The notes under the pieces were generated by a model, which was not told where the DNA came from, ran no database searches, and saw only the letters and a program-made list of their open reading frames with translations. A stretch of DNA of 64,000 bases from Streptomyces antibioticus. Its GTDB lineage: Bacteria; Actinomycetota; Actinomycetes; Streptomycetales; Streptomycetaceae. The first letter of the stretch is position 1; the number at the start of each line of letters is the position of its first letter. Position numbers and translations under genes: made by a program. The stretch is from assembly GCF_002019855.1 (NCBI RefSeq), contig NZ_CM007717.1:6953750-7017749 (forward strand), read 5' to 3'. Shown here piece by piece: positions 24,650 to 33,046 of the stretch.

Positions 24650-25993
24650 ATGAGTCCCCCCATCGCGCCGGCCGGCTGGAGCCGCTGGCTCGTCCCCCCG
24701 GCCGCCCTCTCGGTCCATCTCTCCATAGGCCAGGCCTACGCCTGGTCCGTGTTCAAGCCGCCGCTGGAGTCCGCGCTCGGGCTCAGCGGCACCCAGAGCG
24801 CGCTGCCCTTCCAGCTCGCCATCGTCATGCTCGGGCTGTCCGCCGCGTTCGGCGGCACGCTCGTCGAGCGCAACGGGCCGCGCTGGGCGATGACGGTCGC
24901 CCTGGTCTGCTTCTCCTCCGGCTTCCTGATCTCCGCGCTCGGCGCCGCCACCGAGCAGTACTGGCTGATCGTCCTCGGCTACGGCTTCGTGGGCGGCATC
25001 GGCCTGGGCATCGGCTACATCTCGCCCGTCTCCACCCTGATCAAGTGGTTCCCCGACCGGCCCGGCATGGCCACGGGCATCGCGATCATGGGCTTCGGCG
25101 GCGGCGCGCTGATCGCCTCGCCCTGGTCGGCGCGGATGCTGGAGTCCTTCGGCGCCGACCACTCCGGCATCGCGCTCGCCTTCCTGGTGCACGGGCTGTC
25201 GTACGCCGTGTTCATGACGCTCGGGGTGCTGCTGGTGCGGGTGCCGCGCCCCGCGGAGCGGACGGCGGGCGGTGCCGACGTACCCTCCGCCGTGACGGGC
25301 GAAGGGGTGTCGGCGGCCGCCGCCGTGCGCACCCCGCAGTTCTGGTGCCTGTGGGTGGTCCTGTGCATGAACGTGACCGCCGGCATCGGCATCCTGGAGA
25401 AGGCCGCCCCGATGATCACGGACTTCTTCGCCGACACCTCCACCCCGGTCTCCGTCACGGCCGCCGCCGGCTTCGTCGCCCTGCTCTCGGCCGCCAACAT
25501 GGCCGGACGCATCGGCTGGTCCACCACCTCCGACCTGATCGGCCGCAAGAACATCTACCGCCTCTACCTGGGCGTCGGCGCGGCCATGTACGCCGTGATC
25601 GCCCTGCTCGGCGACGCCTCCAAGCCGGTGTTCGTCCTCTGCGCCCTGGTAATCCTCTCCTTCTACGGCGGCGGCTTCGCGACGATCCCCGCCTATCTGA
25701 AGGACCTGTTCGGCACCTACCAGGTCGGCGCGATCCACGGGCGGCTGCTCACCGCCTGGTCGACGGCCGGGGTGCTCGGCCCGCTGATCGTCAACTGGAT
25801 CGCCGACCGGCAGGAGGAGGCCGGCAAGCACGGCGCCGACCTCTACTCGCTGTCCCTGTTCATCATGATCGGGCTGCTCGCCGTCGGCTTCGTCGCCAAC
25901 GAACTGGTCCGCCCGGTCGCCCCCCGTCACCGTGTCACCGCCCCGAAGGAGGCCGCCGATGTCCCGGCCCGACAGCAGTCCGAGTCCGCCTGA
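24650..25993 (+). CDS. OFA-family MFS transporter (oxalate/formate antiporter type)
   Basis: 447 residues with twelve predicted membrane segments. The OFA family is shown by SIGQAYAWSVFKPPLE in the first segment and GIGYISPVSTLIKWFPDRPG between segments four and five. Members exchange oxalate for formate or import related monocarboxylates. It is divergent from the formate dehydrogenase operon, with an operator-like site between. Its last 35 bases overlap a second small gene in another frame. Substrate is by family and context only. Confidence 0.88.
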   Translation: MSPPIAPAGWSRWLVPPAALSVHLSIGQAYAWSVFKPPLESALGLSGTQSALPFQLAIVMLGLSAAFGGTLVERNGPRWAMTVALVCFSSGFLISALGAATEQYWLIVLGYGFVGGIGLGIGYISPVSTLIKWFPDRPGMATGIAIMGFGGGALIASPWSARMLESFGADHSGIALAFLVHGLSYAVFMTLGVLLVRVPRPAERTAGGADVPSAVTGEGVSAAAAVRTPQFWCLWVVLCMNVTAGIGILEKAAPMITDFFADTSTPVSVTAAAGFVALLSAANMAGRIGWSTTSDLIGRKNIYRLYLGVGAAMYAVIALLGDASKPVFVLCALVILSFYGGGFATIPAYLKDLFGTYQVGAIHGRLLTAWSTAGVLGPLIVNWIADRQEEAGKHGADLYSLSLFIMIGLLAVGFVANELVRPVAPRHRVTAPKEAADVPARQQSESA

Positions 25994-26096
25994 CCGGCGG
26001 CCGCTGATCGCGTTCGCCTGGCTGTGGGTGGGCATACCGCTCGCCTACGGCCTGTACGAACTGGTGCAGAAAGCCACGAAACTCTTCACCGGCTGA
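25959..26096 (+). CDS. 45-residue single-span partner of the OFA transporter
   Basis: ATG at 25959 preceded by a strong GAAGGAGG at 25945-25952, all inside the end of the transporter gene in a different frame. The product starts MSRPDSSPSPPDRRP, then a membrane helix (LIAFAWLWVGIPLAYGLYEL), and ends QKATKLFTG. The one helix carries a short basic flank on each side. Small proteins annotated as an MFS transporter small subunit accompany OFA transporters in other actinobacteria; this fits that pattern. It may stabilise or regulate the transporter in the membrane. The overlap ensures coupled translation. Confidence 0.8.
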   Translation: MSRPDSSPSPPDRRPLIAFAWLWVGIPLAYGLYELVQKATKLFTG

Positions 26097-26259
26097 CCTG
26101 CCGCGCGCAGGTGTTCGAGAAGTGCCCGGACGTCCGGGGCATAGCGGGAAGCCGACAACCCCGGCGCCGGTTTCCTGTCGTAACACCTGTCCTCGTACCC
26201 GTGAGTCACTGATCAGACTGGTGGATCCCGCAACCCACGGCAACGAGGGGAACCTCCAC

Positions 26260-27207
26260 ATGAACGGCTCGCGCATCGCCGCCGTCGGCCATTACCAGCC
26301 CGCCAAGGTGCTCACCAACGAGGACCTGGCGGGCCTGGTCGACACCAGTGACGAGTGGATCAGGAGCCGGGTCGGCATCCGCACCCGCCACATCGCCGGC
26401 CCCGACGAGCCCGTGGACGAGCTGGCCGCGCACGCCGCCGCCAAGGCCCTCGCGGCCGCCGGCCTCACGCCCGGGGACATCGACCTGGTGCTGGTCGCCA
26501 CCTCCACGGCCGTCGACCGCTCGCCCAACATGGCCGCCCGGGTCGCCGCCCGCCTCGGCGTGCCGAGCCCCGCCGCGATGGACGTCAACGTCGTGTGCGC
26601 CGGGTTCACCCACGCGCTGGCCACCGCCGACCACACCGTGCGGGCGGGTGCGGCGACCCGGGCGCTGGTCATCGGCGCCGACAAGATGTCCGAGGTGACC
26701 GACTGGACCGACCGCACGACCTGCGTCCTGGTGGGCGACGGGGCGGGCGCGGCGGTCGTCGAGGCGTGCCCCGACGGCGTCCAGCCCGGTATCGCGCCGG
26801 TGCTGTGGGGGTCGGTGCCCGAGATGGGGCACGCCGTGCGCATCGAGGGGCAGCCCGCGCGGTTCGCGCAGGAAGGGCAGAGCGTGTACCGCTGGGCCAC
26901 CACCAAGCTGCCGCCGCTGGCCCGGCAGGCGTGCGAGCGGGCCGGGCTCGGGCCCGAGGACCTCGCGGCCGTCGTCCTGCACCAGGCGAACCTGCGGATC
27001 ATCGAGCCCCTCGCGGAGAAGATCGGCGCCGTCAACGCGGTGGTCGCGCGGGACGTCACCGAGTCCGGCAACACCTCCGCCGCGAGCATCCCGCTGGCCT
27101 TCTCCAAGCTCGTCGAGCAGGGCGTCGTGGGCACCGGCGACCCGGTGCTGCTCTTCGGCTTCGGCGGCAACCTGTCGTACGCCGGGCAGGTCGTGCGCTG
27201 CCCCTGA
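26260..27207 (+). CDS. ketoacyl-ACP synthase III homologue (FabH-like)
   Basis: 315 residues from ATG at 26260 (MNGSRIAAVGHYQP) with GAGGGG upstream; the longer open frame before it has no start signal. Thiolase fold with a complete triad: Cys113 (NVVCAGFTHAL), His241 (VLHQANLRI) and Asn271 (TESGNTSAAS). FabH enzymes join acetyl-CoA or branched acyl-CoA to malonyl-ACP. No other fatty-acid gene is near. Its place between an oxalate transporter and a GntR regulator is unusual. It might use a CoA ester from the pathway, or it may be an unrelated passenger. Confidence 0.88.
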   Translation: MNGSRIAAVGHYQPAKVLTNEDLAGLVDTSDEWIRSRVGIRTRHIAGPDEPVDELAAHAAAKALAAAGLTPGDIDLVLVATSTAVDRSPNMAARVAARLGVPSPAAMDVNVVCAGFTHALATADHTVRAGAATRALVIGADKMSEVTDWTDRTTCVLVGDGAGAAVVEACPDGVQPGIAPVLWGSVPEMGHAVRIEGQPARFAQEGQSVYRWATTKLPPLARQACERAGLGPEDLAAVVLHQANLRIIEPLAEKIGAVNAVVARDVTESGNTSAASIPLAFSKLVEQGVVGTGDPVLLFGFGGNLSYAGQVVRCP

Positions 27208-27260
27208 GGCGGTGACGTGACGGAGCCCACCCCGCCGGGCTCTCGCATCGGTGCGCCGTA

Positions 27261-27280
27261 GACTGTAGACGAAAGACAAT
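27261..27280. promoter_or_regulatory. GntR/FCD operator candidate, site B
   Basis: GACTGTAGACGAAAGACAAT lies 108 bases before the regulator's own start. It shares ACTGTAGAC with the complement of site A and suggests autoregulation. Confidence 0.55.
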
Positions 27281-27387
27281 CGATACTCGGCTGTAGGCGG
27301 TACGCCGGCCCGGACGGCGGCCGCGTTCCGCCGAACACGTGGCTCCGGCCGCGGTTGCCCGGCGCTGCCCAGGAGGGGACCCGACCG

Positions 27388-28065
27388 ATGTTGTCGACAG
27401 GACTGCCGCAGGGCGCGGTGCCCAAGCTCGAACGGCCCGGCCCGCTGCGCGACCGCGTCTACGAGGCGCTGCTCGAACTCATCACCACCCGCGCCCTCCG
27501 GCCCGGCCAGCACCTCGTGGAGAGCGAGCTGGCGGGGCATCTGGGGGTCTCGCGGCAGCCCGTGCGCGAGGCGCTCCAGCGGCTCAACACCGAGGGCTGG
27601 GTGGACCTCAGGCCCGCCCAGGGCGCGTTCGTGCACGAGCCGACGGAGGAGGAGGCCGACCAACTCCTCACCGTCCGTACGCTGTTGGAGGCGGAGGCCG
27701 CTCGCCTCGCCGCCGCGCACGCGGACGAGGCCGGGATCACGGCCCTGGAGGAGATCCTGGCCCTCGGCATGCGCGCCGCGGAGGACGACGACATCGACGC
27801 GGCCGTCGCCCTCAACGCCCGTTTCCACGCCCGGGTCATGGAACTGGCGGGCAACGCGGTCCTCGCCGAACTCGCGGCCCAGGTCGACCGCCGGGTGCGC
27901 TGGTACTACACCCCCGTCGCCCGCCGGCGCGGCCGGCAGTCCTGGATCGAGCACCGCGACCTGATCGCCGCGATCGCCGACCACGACGAAGCGCGCGCGA
28001 CCCGCCTCATGCGCGAACACACCGAACACACCCGCCGCTCGTACCACGACCGCGCCGAGGAGTAG
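27388..28065 (+). CDS. GntR-family regulator with FCD domain
   Basis: 225 residues, ATG at 27388 with AGGAGGGG at 27371-27378. The N-terminal winged helix (ESELAGHLGVSRQPVREAL) is followed by an FCD effector domain with the expected metal- and ligand-binding residues (NARFHARVMELAGN, and His in EHRDLIAAIADHD). FCD regulators typically bind organic acids or their CoA esters. Being central in the oxalate island, with ACTGTA-type sites at its own promoter and at both divergent promoters, it is the likely local regulator; oxalate, formate or oxalyl-CoA are candidate ligands. The gene faces an OFA transporter across a terminator. Confidence 0.9.
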   Translation: MLSTGLPQGAVPKLERPGPLRDRVYEALLELITTRALRPGQHLVESELAGHLGVSRQPVREALQRLNTEGWVDLRPAQGAFVHEPTEEEADQLLTVRTLLEAEAARLAAAHADEAGITALEEILALGMRAAEDDDIDAAVALNARFHARVMELAGNAVLAELAAQVDRRVRWYYTPVARRRGRQSWIEHRDLIAAIADHDEARATRLMREHTEHTRRSYHDRAEE

Positions 28066-28078
28066 CGCGCACGCCCGG

Positions 28079-28114
28079 GCCCTCCCCGGACCCGTACAGG
28101 CTGCTGGGGAGGGC
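28079..28114. terminator. bidirectional terminator
   Basis: Nine-bp stem GCCCTCCCC against GGGGAGGGC with an 18-base loop, between the convergent GntR gene and the second OFA transporter gene. Confidence 0.65.
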
Positions 28115-28143
28115 TCCACGCGCGTGTGGGTGTTCCGTTCAGG

Positions 28144-29532
28144 TCAGGCCGTCTCCTCCCCGAGGGGCTGCGGGTTGGGGACCACCTTGCGGGGGTTCGG
28201 CCGGTCCGGGGCCCGCAGGAAGAGCGCCAGGACGGCGGAGGCCAGCCCGATGGAGCCCGCGATGACGAACGCCCCTTCGTAGTCCCAGGCGTTGACCACC
28301 ACCGCGCCCATCCCGGAGCCCACCAGGCCCGAGATCAGCTTCGAGCTGTAGACCATGCCGTAGTTGGAGGCGTTGTTGTTCTCGCCGAAGTAGTCCGCGG
28401 TCATCGCCGCGAACAGCGGGAAGATCGCGCCGCCGCCGAACCCGGAGACCATGGAGCAGAACAGGAAGAACGGCATGCTGCCCATCTGCCCGGAGACCAG
28501 CACCCCGAACTGGGCGGTGCCCAGCACCACACAGACGATGATCAGCGTGTTGCGCCGGCCGTAGCGGTCGGAGATCCAGCCGATCACCCCGCGCCCGGTG
28601 CCGTTGACGATCGCCTTCAGGGACATCGCCGTGGCCACGATCCCGCCCGCGAACCCCATGTCCTTGCCGAACGGCACCTGGAAGGCGATGCCGAAGATGT
28701 TGATGCCGGCCGTGCACAGCAGACAGAACCACATCATCCACAGCACCGGCGTACGGGCGGCTTCCCTCGGGGTGTACTGCTTCACCGCCGGCGGGTTCTT
28801 CTCCAGCGCCCGGCGGATCTTCGGGTCGTCGGTCATCCGCAGCGGATCGACGTGCGCCGGCCACCAGTTCTTCGGCGGATCCTTGAAGAACCAGCCGGCG
28901 AACGCCACGACCGAGCAGCAGATCAGACCGACCAGCACCAGGACGCCCTGGTAGTTGCCCAGGTCCATGTACGAGGTGAACAGGAACACGAACGGCACGG
29001 AGCCATAGGCGAAACCGCCGTTGACCAGGCCGGTCTTGCCGCCCTTGCGCTCCGGGTACCACTTGCCGACCATGTTCACGCAGGTCGCGTAGACCAGGCC
29101 GGCGCCGATCCCGCTGAACATCCCGAAGCCGATATAGGCGACGATCACATGCGGCGCGAACGCCAGCGACAGATAGCCGCAGACCGTGCCGAGCGCGCCC
29201 AGCATCATCGCGTACCGCGCGGGGAGCCGGCCGCTCTCGCGGAGCTGCCCGGCGGGGAAGGCCACGGCCGCCTGGAAGAACACCCAGACGCCCATCAGCC
29301 AGAAGATGTGCCCGCTGTTCCACAGATGGGCCTCGTGCAGGGTGTCCTCGGCCGAGGTGAACGCGTACTCCGAGGAACTGATGCCGAGCATGCCCATCCA
29401 GGGGAAGAGCACCATGGTCCAGCGTGGCCGCCCCATGATGTCCCGGTCGGTCTCGCCGATCCGGTACACGCGGCCGTTGCGGTCCGTCACCTCCCGGCAG
29501 GGGAGGGACGTGGAGAAGTCGGTGGTCGTCAT
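28144..29532 (-). CDS. OFA-family MFS transporter, second copy
   Basis: 462 residues from ATG at 29532 (MTTTDFSTSLPCREVTDRNG), after AAGGGG; a longer open frame upstream has no ribosome-binding site. Twelve membrane segments; an unusual cytoplasmic N-terminal tail of about 40 residues and a long central loop (DPPKNWWPAHVDPLRMTDD). Motifs FPWMGMLGISSSEYAF, VNMVGKWYPERKGGKTG and DRYGRRNTLI are of the OFA group. It is the last gene of the oxalyl-CoA decarboxylase operon, separated from the acyl-CoA synthetase by a strong hairpin. Oxalate uptake or oxalate:formate exchange is inferred from context. Confidence 0.88.
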   Translation of the reverse strand: MTTTDFSTSLPCREVTDRNGRVYRIGETDRDIMGRPRWTMVLFPWMGMLGISSSEYAFTSAEDTLHEAHLWNSGHIFWLMGVWVFFQAAVAFPAGQLRESGRLPARYAMMLGALGTVCGYLSLAFAPHVIVAYIGFGMFSGIGAGLVYATCVNMVGKWYPERKGGKTGLVNGGFAYGSVPFVFLFTSYMDLGNYQGVLVLVGLICCSVVAFAGWFFKDPPKNWWPAHVDPLRMTDDPKIRRALEKNPPAVKQYTPREAARTPVLWMMWFCLLCTAGINIFGIAFQVPFGKDMGFAGGIVATAMSLKAIVNGTGRGVIGWISDRYGRRNTLIIVCVVLGTAQFGVLVSGQMGSMPFFLFCSMVSGFGGGAIFPLFAAMTADYFGENNNASNYGMVYSSKLISGLVGSGMGAVVVNAWDYEGAFVIAGSIGLASAVLALFLRAPDRPNPRKVVPNPQPLGEETA

Positions 29533-29609
29533 GTCTGTGCAGCACCCCTTGCGTCGAAAGTTCTGGCCAGCGCCCCCTGTCCAATGCCTTTCGTGCGCGC
29601 CCGGGTCCC

Positions 29610-29643
29610 GGGGCCGGCCGGCGCGCACCCGCCGGCCGGCCCC
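29610..29643 (-). terminator. strong hairpin between acyl-CoA synthetase and OFA transporter genes
   Basis: Perfect 14-bp stem (GGGGCCGGCCGGCG against CGCCGGCCGGCCCC) with a six-base loop. It begins 12 bases after the synthetase stop and has no T run, so it may attenuate or stabilise the message rather than fully end it. Confidence 0.6.
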
Positions 29644-29655
29644 CTCTCGGTCACG

Positions 29656-31803
29656 TCATGAACCGCCCCCCAACCGCCCCGCCGCCCGCGCCCACCGGTA
29701 CTTGGCGCCGAGCACGTCCACCGGCTGCTCGGTCGTGTACGGGTACGCCACGACGCCCCGCTCGTACAGGTGCCGGCACGCCTCCTCGACCTCGACGTCC
29801 CCGGCGAGGGAGGCCACCACCGGCTTGACGATCCCGCGCTCCCGGAACTCGGCGACCACCCGCGCGGTCAGCTCCGCGAACACCATCGGGGGAGTGACGA
29901 TGGTGTGCCAGTAGCCGAGGACGAGCGCGTGGATCCGCGGGTCCTCCAGACCGAGCCGGATCGTCGCCTCGTACGTCGACGGCGGCTCGCCCCCGGTGAT
30001 GTCGACCGGGTTGCCCGCCGCCCCGAAGGGCGGGATGAACTCCCGGAAGGCCGCGTCCAGATCGGGCGGGATCTCCATCAGCGTCAGGCCGTTGTCGGTC
30101 ACCGCGTCCGACAGCAGCACCCCGCTGCCGCCCGCGCCGGTGATGATCACGACGTTGTCGCCCTGCGGGGTGGGCAGCACCGGCAACGCGCGCGCGTACT
30201 CCAGCATGTCGTTCAGTCCGGCGGCCCGGATGACACCCGCCTGGCGCAGGATGTCGTCGTACACCGCGTCGTCGCCCGCGAGCGCCCCGGTGTGCGAGCC
30301 CGCCGCCCTGGCGCCCGCCGCCGTCCGCCCCGCCTTGAGGACCACCACCGGCTTCTTCGGTACGGTCTCCCGGGCGGCCGCCACGAACGCGCGCCCGTCC
30401 TTGAGGTCCTCCAGGTGCATCGCGATGCACTGCGTGTGCGGGTCCTCGCCGAACCAGGTCAGCAGGTCGTCCTCGTCGAGGTCCGACTTGTTGCCGAGCC
30501 CCACGATCGCCGACACCCCGGTCTTCGTGGTGCGCGCGAACCCCAGGATCGCCATGCCGATGCCGCCCGACTGCGAGGTCAGCGCCACCGAGCCCTTCAC
30601 GTCGTACGGCGTGCAGAACGTGGCGCACAGGTCCTGCCACGTCGAGTAGTAGCCGTAGATGTTCGGCCCGAGCAGCCGCACGCCGTACCGCTCGGCGACG
30701 GCGACGATCTCCGCCTGGAGTTCGTGCTCGCCGGTCTCCGCGAAACCGGAGGGGATGAGCACGGCGTTGGGGATCCCCTTGCGCCCCACCTCCTCCAGGG
30801 CCGCCGCCACGAACTTGGCGGGGATCGCGAAGACCGCCACATCCACCTCACCGGGAACGTCGGTGACACTCTTGTACGCCTTGCGGCCCTGGATGTCATC
30901 GGCCCGGGGGTTCACCGGATGGATGTCGCCGGCGAAGCCGCCGTCGATCAGATTGCGCATCACCGCATGGCCGATCTTGCCCCGCTCGTCGGACGCCCCG
31001 ATCACGGCGACCGCCGAAGGCTGCATCAGCCGCCGCATCGACACGAGGATCTCCTCGCGGCTGTACGTCCGGCGCGGCGCCGGCTGCGACTCGGCGAGGA
31101 TCACCCGGATGTCGGCGGCCACCGCGCCCTCCGGTGTCGCGATCACCGGGTTGAGGTCCACCTCGGCGATCTCCGGGAAGTCCGCGACCAGTTGGGACAC
31201 CCGGCGGATCTGCTCGGCCAGCGCCCACCGGTCGACGGCGGGCCGGCCGCGCACCCCGCGCAGGATCTCCGCCGCCCGGATCGAGTCGAGCATGGACAGC
31301 GCCTCGTCGGCGTCCACGGGCGCCAGCCGGAAGGTGACGTCCCCCAGCACCTCGACCAGCACCCCGCCGAGCCCGAACGCCACCACCTTCCCGAACGTCG
31401 GATCGGTGACCGCCCCGACGATGACCTCCTGCCCCTCGGGCAGCAGCTCCTGGATCTGTACGCCCTCGATCCGCGCCGTCGCGTCGTAGGTCCGCGCGTT
31501 GGCCACGATCCGGTGGAACGCGGCCCGTACGTCCGCCGCGCCCTCCACACCCACGACGACCCCGCCGGCGTCGGTCTTGTGCAGGATGCCCGGCGACACG
31601 ATCTTCATCACCACCGGCCCGCCGAACCGCGCCGCGTACGCCACGGCCTCCTCGACGTCGGCCGCCAACTCCTCACCCGGTACGGCGATCCCGTACGCGT
31701 CGGCGACCACCTTGCCCTCGGGCGCGGTGAGCGCGGTGCGTCCCGACGCCCGTACGGCGTCGAGCAGGGCCCGCACCCGGGCGGTCCGGTCCTCGGCCAT
31801 CAC
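29656..31803 (-). CDS. ADP-forming acyl-CoA synthetase (acetate--CoA ligase family), fused
   Basis: 715 residues from GTG at 31803, or 714 from the ATG that follows at once. Domain order is ATP-grasp first (about residues 25-240; VVMKIVSPGILHKTDAGGV), then CoA-binding Rossmann (AVIGASDERGKIGHAVMRNL) and ligase-CoA domains with the phosphohistidine motif AGSHTGALAGDD. These enzymes interconvert acyl-CoA plus ADP with acid, CoA and ATP without an adenylate. It starts one base after the formyl-CoA transferase stop and belongs to that operon. It might make oxalyl-CoA to prime the cycle, or recover ATP from formyl-CoA; neither is shown by sequence. Confidence 0.88.
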   Translation of the reverse strand: MMAEDRTARVRALLDAVRASGRTALTAPEGKVVADAYGIAVPGEELAADVEEAVAYAARFGGPVVMKIVSPGILHKTDAGGVVVGVEGAADVRAAFHRIVANARTYDATARIEGVQIQELLPEGQEVIVGAVTDPTFGKVVAFGLGGVLVEVLGDVTFRLAPVDADEALSMLDSIRAAEILRGVRGRPAVDRWALAEQIRRVSQLVADFPEIAEVDLNPVIATPEGAVAADIRVILAESQPAPRRTYSREEILVSMRRLMQPSAVAVIGASDERGKIGHAVMRNLIDGGFAGDIHPVNPRADDIQGRKAYKSVTDVPGEVDVAVFAIPAKFVAAALEEVGRKGIPNAVLIPSGFAETGEHELQAEIVAVAERYGVRLLGPNIYGYYSTWQDLCATFCTPYDVKGSVALTSQSGGIGMAILGFARTTKTGVSAIVGLGNKSDLDEDDLLTWFGEDPHTQCIAMHLEDLKDGRAFVAAARETVPKKPVVVLKAGRTAAGARAAGSHTGALAGDDAVYDDILRQAGVIRAAGLNDMLEYARALPVLPTPQGDNVVIITGAGGSGVLLSDAVTDNGLTLMEIPPDLDAAFREFIPPFGAAGNPVDITGGEPPSTYEATIRLGLEDPRIHALVLGYWHTIVTPPMVFAELTARVVAEFRERGIVKPVVASLAGDVEVEEACRHLYERGVVAYPYTTEQPVDVLGAKYRWARAAGRLGGGS

Positions 31804-31804
31804 G

Positions 31805-33037
31805 TCAGATCACCCCGTTCGACTTGAGCAGCCGCAGTTCCTCGTCACCGAGGCCGAGTTCACCGACGTAGACCTCCGCGTTGTGCTCGCCGAGCAGCGG
31901 TGCGGTGGTCACCTCGACGGGGGAGTCGGAGAGCTTCAGCGGGCTGCCCACGGTCAGGAACTCGCCGCGCTCCGGGTGCGGGACGCGCACCACCATCTCG
32001 TTGGCGGCCAGCGACGCGTCCTCGACGATCTCCTTGGTGGACAGGATCGGCCCGCACGGGATGCCGTGCGCGTTGAGCCGCTCCAGCACCTCCCACTTGG
32101 GCAGGGTCGAGGACCACTCCTCGATGAGCTGGAACATCTTGTTCAGCCGGGGCAGCCGGGCCCGCGGGGTGGCCCACTCGGGGTCGTCGGCCAGTTCAGG
32201 CCGGCCGATCAGCTCGCTGAGCGGCCGCCAGCCGACGGGCTGCACGATCACGTACACATAGTCGTTCGGGCCGCCCGGCGCGCACCTGACGGCCCAGCCG
32301 GGCTGGCCGCCGCCCGAGGCGTTCCCCGAGCGGGGCACCTCGTCGCCGAAGTCGTCGTTGGGGTACTCGGCGAGCGGGCCGTGCGCCAGGCGCTGCTGGT
32401 CGCGGAGTTTCACCCGGCACAGGTTGAGCACGGCGTGCTGCATGGCCACGTTGACCCGCTGGCCGCGCCCGGTGTGCTCGCGCTGGTACAGCGCCGCGAG
32501 GATGCCCGCCACGGCGTGCACCCCGGTGCCCGAGTCGCCGATCTGGGCGCCGGTCGCGAGCGGCGGCCCGTCCTCGAAGCCGGTGGTCGACATCGACCCG
32601 CCCATGGCCTGCGCGACGACCTCGTACGCCTTGAACCTGGTGTACGGGCCGTCGCCGAACCCCTTGATGGAGGCGTAGACGATCCGCGGGTTGATCTCCC
32701 GCACCCGCTCCCAGGTGAACCCCATGCGGTCGACGGCGCCGGGGCCGAAGTTCTCGACCAGCACGTCGGAGCGCCGGATCAGCTCGGTGAGGATCTCCTT
32801 GCCGCGCTCGGTCTTGGTGTTGAGGGTGATGCTGCGCTTGTTGCAGTTGAGCATCGTGAAGTACAGGGAGTCGACGTCCGGCAGGTCGCGGAGCTGGCCG
32901 CGCGTGATGTCGCCGGTCGGTGCCTCCAGTTTGACGACGTCCGCGCCGAGCCAGGCGAGCAACTGGGTCGCGGAGGGGCCGGACTGTACGTGGGTCATGT
33001 CGAGGACGCGGACGCCTTCGAGGGCCTTCGTGGGCAC
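31805..33037 (-). CDS. frc: formyl-CoA:oxalate CoA-transferase
   Basis: 410 residues, class III CoA-transferase. It moves CoA from formyl-CoA to oxalate, giving oxalyl-CoA and formate. The match to the Oxalobacter enzyme is close along the chain: LDMTHVQSGPSATQLL, DSLYFTMLNCNKRSITLN, VENFGPGAVDRMGFTWE, and the catalytic aspartate Asp168 in GAQIGDSGTGVH. The glycine loop that closes over the active site is SGGGQPGW, with Ser in place of the first Gly of GGGGQ. It lies nine bases after the ThDP enzyme gene and one base before the synthetase gene. Confidence 0.92.
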   Translation of the reverse strand: MPTKALEGVRVLDMTHVQSGPSATQLLAWLGADVVKLEAPTGDITRGQLRDLPDVDSLYFTMLNCNKRSITLNTKTERGKEILTELIRRSDVLVENFGPGAVDRMGFTWERVREINPRIVYASIKGFGDGPYTRFKAYEVVAQAMGGSMSTTGFEDGPPLATGAQIGDSGTGVHAVAGILAALYQREHTGRGQRVNVAMQHAVLNLCRVKLRDQQRLAHGPLAEYPNDDFGDEVPRSGNASGGGQPGWAVRCAPGGPNDYVYVIVQPVGWRPLSELIGRPELADDPEWATPRARLPRLNKMFQLIEEWSSTLPKWEVLERLNAHGIPCGPILSTKEIVEDASLAANEMVVRVPHPERGEFLTVGSPLKLSDSPVEVTTAPLLGEHNAEVYVGELGLGDEELRLLKSNGVI

Positions 33038-33046
33038 GGACTCACC

